DNA of 64,000 nucleotides from Acanthosepion pharaonis (Eukaryota; Mollusca; Cephalopoda; Sepiida; Sepiidae). Positions 32,660-44,335 of the stretch are shown here, piece by piece. A program made the position numbers and the translations under genes. Location: positions 62,001-126,000 of the forward strand of contig CAHIKZ030002637.1 of the NCBI GenBank assembly GCA_903632075.3. The letters run 5' to 3'. The notes under the pieces are model-generated. The model did not search any database. It was not told the DNA's origin and saw only the letters and a program-made list of their open reading frames with translations. Within the stretch, counting starts at the first letter, position 1, and each line of letters begins with the position of its first letter.

Positions 32660-33200
32660 TGTATCCACTCATAATAAGTGCAAACATGTCATCAAAGAAA
32701 ATGAGTCATCACTACAAGAGTCAGATTAGACCAAAAATGGAGCACTGCTGCTACATGTGGGCTAGAGCTGCTCAAGCCTTACTTTACAGTCTTGGTAGAG
32801 TTCAAAATCATTTGCATCATCTGATTGGGGAGAGACTCATTCACCACGTTGCAGCCTCTTCCTCGCAGACTCAACATTGCTACTTTATTGCTATTTCCAT
32901 GAAAAATGATAAAACAAGCTCCATTCTTTGCTAAGATACACCAAGCCACTTCCACAGAGTCAAATCATCCTCATTTCTTCTATATTCCAAATGTAAGAAA
33001 AAAAGTTCCACTCAGCTTTTTTCCCCAAGAAATGCTATGTTATGGAACAGAATCCCTGGACATTATAATCTTAAACTCTTCAAGTCTATGTACAATTGTT
33101 ATCTGTCCTCACTATCCTTATAATCTCTACTTCCTACTATCTCCTCTTTCACTCTTATCACACCTCATTCATCAAAACAACTTTAACAGTAATCATCTAC
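32660..33200 (+). mobile_element. LINE RT C-terminal relic (CR1/jockey-like)
   Basis: Encodes YKSQIRPKMEHCCYMWARAA and LLYSLGRVQNHLHHLIGE, then in another frame FFPQEMLCYGTESLD and a Ser/Leu-rich end. This matches the LYKAQIRPxMEYCSHVWxGA ... LDRVQ+R ... FFPRTxxLWNSLP series of CR1/jockey-like elements, with a frameshift near 32,900. Confidence 0.85.
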
Positions 33201-33404
33201 TTTGAGCGGCTGTTGAGTCATGTACTGGATGAACTTTAGTATAAATGTCATACACAAGATTAAAAGAAGTTTTGTACAATTAATGTAAGTTATGACACCT
33301 AAATTACAATATACTATTGTTCTCTATTTTTTCATATTTTTCTTGGTGGAGTGGGGATGGTTGACCTTGAGGTCAAATTCAGAAATAAATAAATATATAA
33401 ATTT

Positions 33405-33715
33405 TATTTAATCCCTTTTTAAGTTGGTGGCCATTAATAGGTTATTAGTAGAAACCTATAATTAATATCAGATTTTTGTAAACCTATCATACCAATTTTT
33501 TTAGAAACTTATATGAGACTTGGCTGAAATGTTCATATGCAGACTATGAAGGAGTGATGCTAGAGTTTTGGAATTTTGCATGCATTAATTTCAACACTTT
33601 TTATTAATAACTGCATTGTTTCTTTCCAGGTAAACTGAGATCTGACTGTTCAAAGAAAACTGTTCATCTTGTTGGTCAAAAAAGTCATCAACAGCAGATA
33701 TAATGTCATTATATC
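33405..33715 (+). repeat. Uncharacterised repeat holding the empty hAT insertion site
   Basis: Aligns with 50,563-50,674 on its left part and 54,334-54,535 on its right part (shared GAAACCTATAATTAATATCA, GACTATGAAGGAGTGATGCT, GACTGTTCAAAGAAAACTGT). The two outer pieces are separated by the hAT element at 50,675-54,333. The single TCATA at 33,487-33,491 is the unoccupied equivalent of the duplicated target. Confidence 0.85.
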
Positions 33716-33834
33716 AACAATTTCTATTGCTATTAAGTTTGTAAAACTCTTCTATAAAATTAATCCATGTAAATATACATGTACTAATATGGATAAATGT
33801 GCAAGACCTAGTGTGCACCCGAATAATGTCACTG

Positions 33835-33926
33835 TAAACAAAACTGATTGGGTATGCCAATTCTGTGGCAAAATTTGTGGCAGATTGGCTGGCCTGAAGA
33901 GCCACCTGCGAATACATAGAATTTGA
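33835..33926 (+). pseudogene. C2H2-like zinc finger relic, probably a LINE C-terminus
   Basis: A frame gives WVCQFCGKICGRLAGLKSHL followed by RIHRI and a stop: C-x2-C-x12-H-x3-H. A single terminal finger of this xCGKxCxxxAGLKSHxRxH type ends several LINE reverse transcriptases, and LINE debris surrounds it. A host zinc-finger exon is possible but has no acceptor support. Confidence 0.5.
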
Positions 33927-33997
33927 GGGGAGGGGGGGGGGGTGAGGACATGAAATGAAAGAGGTGGTCACGCTCGAAACTGAGAGGACAGCCATGA

Positions 33998-34153
33998 CTA
34001 ATATGGAAAGGAATGATGATTTTCAAAAATATATTATTTAAAATGCATCTGCTGTTGAGTTGAAGAATCTTGGAAATGGGAGGGAATGATATTTTGACAT
34101 AGGATGAAAAATGTGCATTAAGCAAAAAAAAAAGGGGGGGGTTAAGAATCACT
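33998..34153 (+). repeat. Direct repeat copy 1 (hAT MITE-like end)
   Basis: Shares GAATGATGATTTTCAA and GTTGAAGAATCTTGGAAATGG-like sequence with 34,480-34,645. Both end with a TTAAGAATCACTG / CTGAGAACCATTG-type terminus resembling hAT MITE ends. Confidence 0.6.
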
Positions 34154-34195
34154 GGTATGGAAGACTTTGAATTAGGGTGACTAGCTACTGGATAC

Positions 34196-34295
34196 TGCAG
34201 ATGTCTTCCCAATGGTGCCAAAATCTTATTAAGAAATCATTTTCCTGACAAAGTGAATATAGTGAAATTTAAACTCAGGTCTTAGGGTCAAAATG
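34196..34295 (-). repeat. SINE fragment, minus strand
   Basis: CTGACAAAGTGAATATAGTG and AAATTTAAACTCAGGTCTTA is the inverted box B side of the SINE family at 29.8 and 46.4 kb. Confidence 0.45.
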
Positions 34296-34479
34296 GAGAA
34301 AAAAATGCTTCAATGTGTATTTTGTTGCCAAAAAAAAATTGTCAAATCATTCTTTGAAGCCAACAAAGTTGAAGCAACATTTGCAGAATGTTTATTCTTC
34401 AACACAAGGACAAGAGCATTTTTGAACATCAAGGAAAGGCTCTTAAAAAGTTTAAAAAATAATCCATGTAAATTTATAT

Positions 34480-34645
34480 GTACAAATATGAAAAAGAATG
34501 ATGATTTTCAATAATATGGGCATATTATTTGGAATACACCTTTTGAGTGGAACAATCTTGGAAAGGAGGTAACATTCTGATATAAGATGAAAAGGGTGCA
34601 TTGGGCAAAAAAACCTGAGAACCATTGCACTATGAAGTTAGTATT
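34480..34645 (+). repeat. Direct repeat copy 2 (hAT MITE-like end)
   Basis: Second copy of 33,998-34,153, ending AAACCTGAGAACCATTGCAC, similar to the right end of the MITE at 50,181. Confidence 0.6.
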
Positions 34646-35239
34646 TTTAATGGGAAGCTTCTACTAATGTCAGCTGGTATTTGCAGTTGTTTTAAAGATT
34701 ATTAACAAAATCTCTTTACCAAGGAACTGAACCAGCAAGAGACTGACTTCCAAGATTACTTGTCTGACTTCCGCAGATTGGAATCACATGGAAAAATGCA
34801 AGGAGCTAATAATTGAGGTAGGGATTTTCAGGTCTCTGAAGCATGTTGGTAATAACAAGACTTGACGGCTTGCAGTATGAGCTGTACAACAGAATGACAC
34901 ATATGATTGTTCATCTCTTAGCAATTGTGTTCAAACGCTCATTTTACTAAAGGCAATATATAGCATGTGACGACTTTGCTGAGAAAGAGCAACTATGACA
35001 AATAATATAAAAGAATACTGACTTAGAATCTCAGCACAGAGGTAAAAATCCTGACTAAGATTCTAGGAAGCCAACTGTGTGTTGTTGCTCACAGATTGAT
35101 TGGTCTAGCACTTTGGGTCAGTCTTTTGAATTCCTCCACCAGAACAATAGTACAAGTGAATAGTAAAAGATCTAAGTCATTTATCATCACAAGATCCATT
35201 AGGGACAGCTTCTCTTGGTCACCCCTACTCTACAGTCTT

Positions 35240-35545
35240 AAGCTGGAACTCTGGGCAAGTTAAGAGTGGGGTCAGAATCTCTTACCATCCAGAGAATGGG
35301 TCCCAGTTATTATTAAGCTGTTGGAGCTTAAACCTCTGAACTTAAAGCCCTATATTAAGAAAATTAGAATAAAGCCTAGTATTCCATCACTTCAGAAATC
35401 TACACTACTTTGTATTGCAAATATTCTGTGAAAGATGCAATCTGTTTGAGTTTGTATGGCTTGATGGAAAACTCCCAAGATTGATGAGTGAAAACAAAAA
35501 GTGTGGAGGAAGAGATAATAATAATAATAATAAAATTAATAATTA
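35240..35545 (+). mobile_element. LINE 3' end with (TAA)n tail (R2/NeSL-like)
   Basis: The stretch encoding KIRIKPSIPSLQKSTLLCIAN matches 36,755-36,900 (KIGIKLSISLLQKSALLVIT-like), the final conserved block of this LINE. It ends in a (TAA)n tract at about 35,517-35,533. Confidence 0.65.
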
Positions 35546-35562
35546 TAACAATAAGATACTAG

Positions 35563-36490
35563 AAACTACAGAAGACTGGATGATAATCTGTGTCAAAGAA
35601 CATGAAAGTAGTAAACAACTTTATTCAGTAATAAAGGAAGCCAACATGTTCAAAATGGAGTTTCAAGTGGGTGAAGACATACAAGTAAAACACAATACAT
35701 CAACTGAAGCTGCAAAGTACTTAAAAAAGAAAGCAAAGGCAAATGCAACTGACCAGATACAGAAATGATGTCAAGATAAACCACTTCACGGACAATACTC
35801 TGCCCATACCAAACAAGCTGATGTAGTCAAACCCCATACCCATCAGTGGCTATGTAGTGTAGGGTTAAAAGCTGAGACTGAAGGTTTTATTCTTGCTGCA
35901 CAGGACCAATGCTTGCTAACTAGAAATTACCAAAATTAGTTCAAAATGCAGATTCTGTGATAAATATCCAGAAACAATTGGCCATCTTGTATCAGGTTGT
36001 ATGGTATTCGCATCCACTGAATATAGAACACAGCATGACAGAGTGGGCCAATATCTGCATTGGAAAATATACAACTTTTATGGAAAGAAAATTGAAAGAA
36101 ATTGGTATGAATACCACCCAGACCCAGTTATGGAGATAGGACCTGTAACAATTTTATGAGGCTTTACAGTACACACAGAGACAGAACAATCAAAGCTAAT
36201 TGCTCTGACCTCGTGATTAGAGACCACAAACAAAAACGGTGCCTCCTTATTGACATGGCAGTCCCTGCAGACTGCAATATATCTTTGAAGGTCTTCAAAA
36301 AAACTATCAGAATACAAGGACCTTGAAATCAAAATCTCAAAAATGTGGCGTATGAGGACATTAACAAACCAGTTGTAGTTGGAACCCTTGAATTGATTGG
36401 AAAAGATTCCAATAGATTCATTCAATAGACTCATTGCCTTAAAGAAATACAAAAAATTGTACTTACAAGTATAGACCACATCCTATGAAG
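35563..36490 (+). mobile_element. LINE C-terminal region with CCHC motif (R2/NeSL-like)
   Basis: Successive frames give LHGQYSAHTKQADVVKPHTH-like sequence, GLKAETEGFILAAQDQCLLT, CRFCDKYPETIGHLVSGC (a CCHC-type zinc-binding motif), EYRTQHDRVGQYLHWKI, RCLLIDMAVPADCNISLK and VVVGTLELIGKDSNRFI. This series is the post-RT region of R2/NeSL-type non-LTR elements, including the restriction-like endonuclease area (LIDMAVP). At least four frame breaks inactivate it. Confidence 0.85.
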
Positions 36491-36599
36491 GGCTTTATCT
36501 ATGTAAAATATGTGTGATTTTTTTTTCTTCAAAACTACTCAGTGGAAAATGTCATGATGCCATTTCTGACCTTAGGTCTCTGGGCAGGACCCAGAAAGA

Positions 36600-36722
36600 A
36601 ATGAGTATACACCATAAACCAAAGGAAATAAAACAATAATAATAATAATAATTTGGGATGCAGAAGGGAATGTGTATACAATAGAAATCAAAGGTAATAA
36701 TAATAATAATAATAATAATAAT
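36600..36722 (+). repeat. (TAA)n LINE tails
   Basis: Two TAA/AAT tracts (36,638-36,652 and 36,694-36,722), each preceded by a similar GAATGTGTATACAATAGAAAT-like segment, mark 3' ends of this LINE family. Confidence 0.8.
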
Positions 36723-36950
36723 TCACACTACTATTGAGCCAATTATTATTTGAGCATTGGTGTCTACAGCATTGAACCAAATCTCTACATTAAGAAAATT
36801 GGGATAAAACTTAGTATCTCATTGCTTCAGAAGTCTGCATTGCTTGTCATTACAAATACTCTATGAAAGGTGCTGTACAACTTGATGGAGAATACCTACA
36901 ATGCAAGATCTCTAGTTGAAAATGAAAAACTTCATGGAAGAAGATAATAA
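36723..36950 (+). mobile_element. LINE 3' end, second copy (R2/NeSL-like)
   Basis: Repeats the 35,240-35,500 block (TACATTAAGAAAATTGGGATAAA, CATTGCTTCAGAAGTCTGCA). It indicates an adjacent second insertion or a tandem 3' duplication. Confidence 0.65.
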
Positions 36951-37574
36951 TAATGCAAAAAACTTCATAATTGTTGAAACTTGACTAATGCATGGAATAA
37001 TAATACAACACAAAATGTACTTAGAACAAAATGTATTGGAACAAGAAGTGTACACAATATTTACATATAGTCTTTTGTATATTCCTGGGAAGACCGTTGA
37101 CTGAGTCGCAGTTGGGCAGAGTCTCTGGATTGAATCTCTTGATTCCTCCACCTCTCTTCCCATATTTATATGGTCGGTACTCCACTATGCAAATTAGGTG
37201 GATCCTACCACAACAATAATATAGGTAAAGATAAACATTAAAAGTAAATGAATATACTTTTTATTTAATCTATTGACAGCATTAGTGGGATGGATTTGTT
37301 TGATGAGCAGTAGCAGGGGCATTGACATTTGATTTGAAATTGGTGAGTTTTTGTCATAGGTCAACCTGATTTTATTTATCAACCCCCTTTTGTTCCTCAG
37401 GCATTTATTGACCCTGCTCAGATAGTCCTACTGGCCCACAGCTAACTAATTTGAGGAGGCCTGAACTGGGCAAGCCAGGAGGGTTACATCAGCCAGAGCA
37501 TAGCTTTGCAGACAATTTTACTTGAAAGGCAGAGAGGAGGTATCCATCACATTCTTCTGATTCTTTCCTTACAG

Positions 37575-37693
37575 ATTTACTTCGTAAAACTCAGCTAAGC
37601 TTAGTAGCCAAATTCCTTACAGCAGTTTTTACTTCTTCATCCCCACCTGACTTAGCACTCTTAGAATTCCATCATTTTGCACCAAGGAAAGAG
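37575..37693 (+). CDS. Candidate plus-strand exon inside the intron
   Basis: A textbook acceptor (TTCTGATTCTTTCCTTACAG) is followed by an open segment LLRKTQLSLVAKFLTAVFTS, then SSPPDLALLEFHHFAPRKE, with a possible donor GAG|GTACTG. Without a donor the frame continues to TAG at 37,751. The residues look coding, but no domain is recognised and no partner exon was found. It lies in the FASTK-type intron on the opposite strand. An exapted repeat or chance frame is possible. Confidence 0.25.
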
Positions 37694-37764
37694 GTACTGA
37701 GGAGCAAATATTATAATGGTGATGAAGAAATGAAAACTGATGAAAGGAATTAGCTACATCAGCA

Positions 37765-38150
37765 GCCAGGTGTTTGGTTTGGTTTGGTTTGTTTTACAGC
37801 ATATCAACCTCAATTTAATGCTGACAAGATTTTTTATTGCTGGTAATATTTTTTCTAAAAATGTATTGCTGGTAATATTTTTTTTCTTCAAAAATTCATT
37901 GCTGGTAATAAGCTTTTACAAAAATGTATTGCTGGTATTAAAACCTATTTTTACACTTTCATAGTGAATTGACCCCAGTTTGGAGGTTAACTATTTACCC
38001 ATAGCTGGGACCTTAACAGGTGCTACCACCCCAGGTCAAGAGTGGATCTGGGAACTAATTAAAAGGTGGTTCCACACTCCTCAAAACCTCCCAATCAGAG
38101 GCCTTGCTGTTGGAAGTAGTTTATTGTCATACCAAGAACACACAGCCAGC
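37765..38150 (+). mobile_element. SINE-like repeat copy 1
   Basis: Starts GTTTGGTTTGGTTTGGTTTG, continues ACAGCATATCAACCTCAATT and four TTGCTGGTAATA-type units, then CAGGTGCTACCACC and GGTGGTTCCACACTCCTCAA. Parallel copy at 38,390-38,725; inverted copy at 7600-7870. Confidence 0.8.
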
Positions 38151-38389
38151 TGTATTTTATGAAATTGGGGCACTGTCATATAGGACATAAATGAATGGAA
38201 TCATCCATTTATGGAGTTAAGTAGAGTTTATCAAAGTTAACATTATATTAATTGCTAAGTGTACCTTTGTGTAGTAAACCTTCTATTTCATTACTTACCT
38301 ACAAGTTTGTATTCTTTATTTATTTCCCTCTCTTATCTTGTAGACAAGAGATACATACCTCATTTGTAGGTGGAACAGTACAATTGAAA

Positions 38390-38725
38390 AAGGTGGTTTG
38401 GTTTGGTTTGTTTTATGGCATATCAACCTCAATGGGTTATTTAATGCCAACAAGATTTTTATTACTGGTAATATATGATTTTTTTTCAAAAATGTATTGC
38501 TGGTAATAATTTTTACAATTTCATAGTGTTTTGATTCCATTTTAGGGGTTAACTATTTACCAACAGGTGCTACCACCACAGGTCAGGGTGGATCTGGGAA
38601 CACCAGCAATTAAGAGGTGGTTCCACACTCCTCAAAACCTCCTGATCAGAGGCCATGCTGTTAGACATAGTTTATCATCTTACCCAGGAAATGGATGTAG
38701 TTCATCGTCATACCCAGGATGTGAA
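38390..38725 (+). mobile_element. SINE-like repeat copy 2
   Basis: Same order of blocks as 37,765-38,150, with two fewer TTGCTGGTAATA units. The two copies are about 600 bases apart in the same orientation, so a local tandem duplication is possible. Confidence 0.8.
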
Positions 38726-38739
38726 AAAGGTGGTGACTA

Positions 38740-39860
38740 TGTTGAGAAATAAAGATGTAAACCTGTGATGTATAGCTATATCTTGATGTAGAATATGTTT
38801 GATTGTGTTCCTTATTCCTTATATAAAACAAATTGCATTACTTTTTGACTCACCGTCATATGTTTTCAAGATACTGTGAAATGTTAGTCTTAATTGTTTA
38901 TCTTATAAACTATTGAAAAATTCCACTAATTTTCAATTGAGACGGGTCTAGCTCTATCTTCAAAAAAATAAGAAAGATGCACAAAATGCTTAAGTAACAA
39001 TAAAAAAGCTGTAAAAAAGATGCTCTTCATGACAAAGCAGAACAGATGAGTGGTTAACAATAGTAGCTGTTTTAACTATTAACAGGGCCCCTTTTAAGCC
39101 CAAAGCACAATTACATTTTAACCAGAAGATTCAGTCAAATCTCCCAAGAGACCATCAGAAGTGCTGCCATCTCTATGAGGAGAGTTAATCCCTGGTAACT
39201 TTTATTTTATACAAAACTTGTGCTTAGAAATATTTTAAAACCAGCAAAGATATATAGTAGGATACAATATTGTTTTGTGTGGTATTTCTATTATATTGTG
39301 AATTTGGGGGTGTAGAGTGAGTGGCCATGGTTAAATGTAAATAAATGGCAGAACTGCCTAACAAACAGAATTGACAAAGTCTATAATAAGCAATAGCAAG
39401 GAAAAAAAGAGAAGAACATGGCCAAAAAATAATACAAAGCAAGCAAACAATATATACAAGGCAAAGCAACATGGCAAAAAGTTCACAAACTAAGAATGGT
39501 GTCAACACACAAATGAATTTGGATAAGTGAATATAGCATTCTGACTTCAAGGCAAGACAGACTGGAACTGAGCCAGATAACACCAAGAACTGGCCTATTT
39601 TATTGGCCAGCATGCATTTGTGTGCTTCTGCTTATAAATTGGGGAGAGGAAAATATTTTGCAATCATTCCCAGTAGGATTTTGGCAGTCATTCCAATGCA
39701 AATTTGTATCATTCCACTTCCATTGGATTGGTTGGACTTGTCCATATCACTGTTCCACAATTCTCTGTAAGTCTAGTTTCTGTTATGTTCTTGTAGCTGT
39801 CTTTTTTCTGTTTTTCCTACATTTTTTTTTATTTTTGTCATTGTTTGGTGTGAGGAGGCA
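38740..39860. other. Intronic DNA without recognised elements
   Basis: A 129-residue minus frame (39,613-39,224) is hydrophobic and Cys/Leu-rich. I find no family or start context for it. Confidence 0.4.
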
Positions 39861-39864
39861 TGAC

Positions 39865-40800
39865 TAGTATGGAGGAGTCACCCTCCCAGAAACCAGCTTC
39901 AGCACCCCCAGAAATAACAGCTCGGGGATTGAATAAGCCCAAGAAAAAAGTCCTGATGATTATGTGGATCTACAGGAAAAATATGCCCCATTTACCAAGG
40001 GGAATGAATTGCAATTCCTGAGGCATGGGAGACAGTTGAAAAAAAGAACTATTTCTCTGTTGACGACCAATATGTCAACATGGCAATTCATTTGTGTTAG
40101 CAGAGAGGCAATGGAGGAGTCTTTGAAAAGCCTCCAAATTCAACCAAAAGTTTTGGTGTGCAGATCAAATGTTATATGAGACATACTGCTGGCAAATGAA
40201 GAGCAAGCCAAAAATTTGGCTGGCAGTGTACTGACAACAAAGTCAGTATGTCTGCAAACAGAATACATGGGCCCCTAATGATCAGAGTGATTCTACTCGG
40301 TGTGGCCATGGATGTAAAAGATGAGCGGCTGGTGGTCTTTTGCTCCCACTTTGGACAAGTAGAGGATGTGTCTACCATCATCAGTAAGGTAGGCATTGCA
40401 ACTGTTGAGTTTGTTCTACAAATCACAATGTCCCACAAGGAGTTCAATGACATCTCAGACATTTTGTCATGTGGTCGGAACATCCTCGTCATTGTGGAAG
40501 GTCATTATCACCACTGCTGGTTCTGTGGAACTGCAGGATACTTGGTCAAGACGTGCCCCAAAAAGAACATGGCTCCACCAACAACACCAGTAGTTCCAGC
40601 AGTAACCAAACCAGCAACACCCGAAGAAGCAGTGGGGAGGGAAAAGTCTGGGTAGAAGTCAGAAGGATGTTCCATTAAAAGAGACTGTGAAGGAGAAGCC
40701 CAAGCAGCAACAAAGGGAGCGGCTGGTGGTGCATGAACAAAAAGAACGGCCGCCAGTACAGCAGCCAAAAGAAGAGTCCAAGAAGCAGTGACGTAAGTTG
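39865..40800 (+). pseudogene. LINE ORF1 (gag-like) relic with CCHC knuckle (Tx1/L1-like)
   Basis: The frame starts near ATGACTAGTATGGAGGAGTC. Broken frames then give QEKYAPFTKGNELQFLRHGR, EAMEESLKSLQIQPKVLVCR, GVAMDVKDERLVVFCSHFGQ (an RRM-like segment), and HYHHCWFCGTAGYLVKTCPK (C-x2-C-x4-[GY-shifted]-C knuckle). A Pro/Gln/Lys-rich end follows (KPKQQQRERLVVHEQKERPP). At least one in-frame TGA (near 40,180) and frame shifts are present. It encodes the RNA-binding first protein of a Tx1/L1-type LINE. Confidence 0.75.
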
Positions 40801-41049
40801 ACTCCAGAGAAGCAGTGCACACAGCAGCCAGAGCCCCAGCAGACTCAATTGGCCATCATCTCCTTCCCTTTCCCCCAATCCATCGGCATGCTTCAAGGTT
40901 GGTGCTCCTATGCCATTGACGGAAGATTCGATTTTGGAAGAGAGTATTAGGAACTAGCACTACCATCACTCTCTGAGACTGAGTACCATTATAATCCTCA
41001 GAATCAATCAAAATTCCCGCAAGAGTGTCAGGTGGCCTCATAGACTATT

Positions 41050-41410
41050 TTATCGTGATCTAGTGGAGTAGGTTGTGACAGATGGCCTTTTTGGCTGGTT
41101 CAGCTTGTCGGCATCAGAGTTACGCTCTTTTTGGTCTTGGGCACTAGTGACAAACTACCTCAGCAGCTCTGAGTTTTCACTGACCTGGTGATTGATTCAT
41201 AACATACTACATCTCAATGATGTAACCTTTAGATGGGGCTGGGCAGATTTACCCGACTGTCACGGTGTGACCTTGGTTTAGAAAAAATGGCTTTGCATGT
41301 CTTCTACCATTGTCCTCAGGTGTTCCCTTCCTGGGACTATGTTGACGAAAAAATGAAAATTGTTAAATATTTTTATAGGAAAAAAAAAGAAAAAAAAGAA
41401 AAAGAGACAT
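41050..41410 (+). mobile_element. 3' end of the same Tx1/L1-like LINE, RT deleted
   Basis: HHLNDVTFRWGWADLPDCHG is followed, in another frame, by EKMALHVFYHCPQVFPSWDY. This is the zinc-binding C-terminal region of Tx1/L1-like pol (CPxC...ExxxHxxxxCP pattern, first Cys lost). Only about 250 bases lie between the ORF1 end and this point, so the endonuclease and reverse transcriptase are missing. It ends in an A-rich tail. Confidence 0.7.
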
Positions 41411-41904
41411 TATGAATATTATAAATTTTTACATCATGGGGTGTTTTGTAGATCTCTTGTGAATTTGCAGTATTGTGGTACATGTAGGATTGAGAGGTGA
41501 TGGACAAGTTCTTGTGGTGAATGAATATATTGTATGAATGGGTCGTGATTGTGATTAACTAGGACTAGGATAGTTACTGAGTACCAGCTTTTCCCCACTT
41601 CCCTTTGGGCCTTGTGCCAAAATTTCTGTATAAAATCAGGAATAAATATACATTCCCATTCAACAGGGGGTATCATTTTGCTTATTCTGTACTGCTGAGT
41701 ATCTGATCAAAACAAAAATGGTGGGGGCCCATGAGGAAACACTCTCAACATCTTTATTTCTAGGAAAATGGCAATTTCCTTTTTTTCTCAAAATAGGCCA
41801 CCACAGTCAGGCAACAATGTTATAGCAATGCAGCAGTGAAAGTGTTAATACTGGATTTAAATGTAGGCATAAATGGATCTAGAAAACAAATGATTTTTTT
41901 TTGT

Positions 41905-42050
41905 TTCTTCTTTTAGTTTTCAAATGTAATGTCAATCGACATATCCAGATGCCTTGATCTATTCTATGTCCTTCTCTTCATGCTTTCCTCTATCACGCCT
42001 CTTTACTCTTGTTCACATTCTTGCATGCTTTGTTTGGGGTGAAATGCTTA
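41905..42050 (+). mobile_element. LINE 3'-end fragment (CR1/jockey-like)
   Basis: TTTTCAAATGTAATGTCAAT then CACATTCTTGCATGCTTTGT and GGGGTGAAATGCTTAAAAAA match the end of the 19.9-20.2-kb copy. Confidence 0.7.
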
Positions 42051-42054
42051 AAAA

Positions 42055-42630
42055 AAGAAAAGAAAAAAAGAAGTGGAACTTTTTTGTAAACTGTTCTGGG
42101 AAATGTAAGTATTTTGAAGTCCCAGTGCAAAGAGATGTCAATGATATTGAAAGCTGTTATGACAAGTAGGGCTGTAGGCTATTTCTTTTTGGATTACGTT
42201 AGCCAAATGGATTTCAGTATTTGCAGATGATGGTTAAGATTAGGAAAATAATCTGATAGAGTTATGTTTTTAAAGATAATACTCAAAGTTGCAAGAAGCT
42301 GATGACAGTCTTAAGAAGGTGTAAAAACAAGTGACTTTATCTATTTCTGAAGCTTTGCATATGGGTGTTGGGGTGGATGCTAGTTGATAGATATCAATGT
42401 TAATTAAAAAATCAGGCCAACAATTATATCCACATCAGAGAGGAGAGACAACAATGTACTATGATTATCATGGCTGAACTGGTTTTAATCACAGGAGTCG
42501 TTTTCCAATCCCAACAATCATATCTGCTGACTTGAATATAATCTACTTGCAATATGAAATGCTAAATCATATTAAAAACTGAAACATTTTGTTTTAAGAA
42601 GGAAAAAAAAAATGTAGGAAAAGAAGACAT
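42055..42630. other. Intronic DNA without recognised elements
   Basis: No coding signal. May include very decayed 5' LINE sequence. Confidence 0.3.
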
Positions 42631-43320
42631 TCAACTCTAAAAGTGAGGTGATCCTGGGAGAATTAGAAGTCCATATCAGGAGTCATTACTGGTGGCCACA
42701 ATCTCAGCAACATAAGATATACAGCTGACACAGTTTTAATAGCAGACATAGAGTGGAAACTACAGAAGGTGGTAAAGGGAAGCAAGAAGAATTCTAAAAA
42801 AGAAAGAATGTATGATCGTCAGCAAAAAGAACAACCCAAAATGCGACCTACAAATTGGATAGACCAAAATAAAGCAAGTACAAAAATTTATATATCTGGG
42901 AAGTGTTTTAACAGAGGATAGAAATAACAACACTGAAATCCAAAGGTGCATTGGAAAATCAATGACACCTTCCAAAATCTAAGCAAAATACTAAAGAAAT
43001 AGGAAAATTTTATAAGAAAAAAAAAAAAAGAAACAGTATCAAACGGTTATATAATATCAGTCCTCCTATAATATTGTCCTCCAGTAACAATGTCCTCACA
43101 GATGAAGAAGAAACTGTAGGCAAAAGAAATGTGGCTCTACAGAAGGATGCTGAGCACGCCATATGAGCAATGACAAAGTCTTATGGAAAATGTAAGCAAA
43201 AAAAGGACACATTGAGAATCTGAAAGAAATAACTGAACTTTCTGAGACACATAATGAAGAAAGAGTGCTGAGAAAATTTGACACTCACAGGGGTTATTGA
43301 ATGTAAGCGAACTGGGATTG
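42630..43320 (+). mobile_element. LINE RT relic including decayed YADD box (WTEHVSN family)
   Basis: Extends further 5' than other copies: VITGGHNLSNIRYTADTVLI covers the catalytic LRYADDTVLLAD region, with YADD changed to YTAD. NPKCDLQIGQTKIKQVQKFI and YLGSVLTEDRNNNTEI follow, then the C-terminal block in broken frames. Inactive. Confidence 0.85.
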
Positions 43321-43329
43321 CAAAGGAAA

Positions 43330-43965
43330 TATTTGTTGTAGATTATTTCCACAACGCAGAGAATAAATCACTAAGTTCAGACTCAAACATCGGGGGCAGA
43401 AAGAAATGATGAAAACTCGATTTGCAGGTACTATCTCACAAATCACAATGCGTGCAAGCAGTCAGAATAATAACTCACTCTCCAACAAACACAGTAGCCA
43501 AAATACTTGACTTCCCCTAATTCGAGAACACCAACCGCTTTTATCGGTCAAGCATTTTTTCAATTTATCAACAGCTGGGAGAGGACGTTCAATTTTTGCA
43601 TATCAAAATACTTTTATAGTGACTCCTGTGACAGACTTGTTTTTTAATTTAAATATTCCATCTTCAGCATGTCATGCGGAATATGTGCCCGTTTTTGGGG
43701 TAAGTAATTTTTATCTAAGTATGCAGCCTTCACTGCTTCTCAGAATATGGTAATCATTTCAAATTTAAAAGGATTTGTTTGAACAAGATCAAGGTTAAAA
43801 AAATGTATCCAGATAAAGATACAACAAAAGAGAGAATTATTCAAATATTTGAAAATGATCAAAGTAAAAAAAAAAAGAAAGCATACAACAAAAAAATCCC
43901 AAAAAGCAAAAAAAAAAGAAGAAAGATTCCTAAAAAGATAGAACTGAAGAATGATTTATTTGTTA
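43330..43965. other. Intronic DNA, Lys-rich frame only
   Basis: The 63-residue frame at 43,779-43,970 is Lys-rich low complexity. Confidence 0.4.
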
Positions 43966-43967
43966 GT

Positions 43968-44335
43968 TAAAAATGATTTATTAAAATAATTAAAGATACA
44001 AAAAAAATATCTCTAGACATGAAAAACAAAAAGAATCATAGATACAACCAAAGTTAATTAAAAATGATTTATTAAAATAATTACAGCTAAGAAAAAAATA
44101 TCCCCAGACATGAAAAACAAAAAGACTCATAAAAAGATACAAAAAGCAATTTATTAAGTTAATTAAAAATGATCTATTAAAATAATTACAGCTAAGAAAA
44201 AAATATCCCAAGATATGAAAAATAAAAAGAGTCATAGATACAACCAAAGAGCGATTTATTAAGTTAATTAAAAATGATTGATTAAAATAATTACAGCTAA
44301 GATAAATATCCCAGGACTTGAAAAACAAAATAAAA
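43968..44335. repeat. Minisatellite-like tandem repeat, about 4 units of 90-105 bp
   Basis: Units start at about 43,968, 44,060, 44,165 and 44,269 with AAAAATGATTTATTAAAATA. Each contains ATATCCCCAGACATGAAAAA-like sequence. The repetitive 112-residue minus frame (44,328-43,990) is a product of the repeat and not a gene. Confidence 0.85.

Noticed and set aside
40508..40896. Overlapping minus-strand frames of 73-104 residues
   Set aside because: They are antisense shadows of the LINE ORF1 relic on the plus strand.
43990..44328. 112-residue minus-strand frame with repeated SCNYFN-SFLINLIN units, looking like a membrane protein
   Set aside because: It is the translation of a four-unit AT-rich minisatellite; no start context, splice sites or family.
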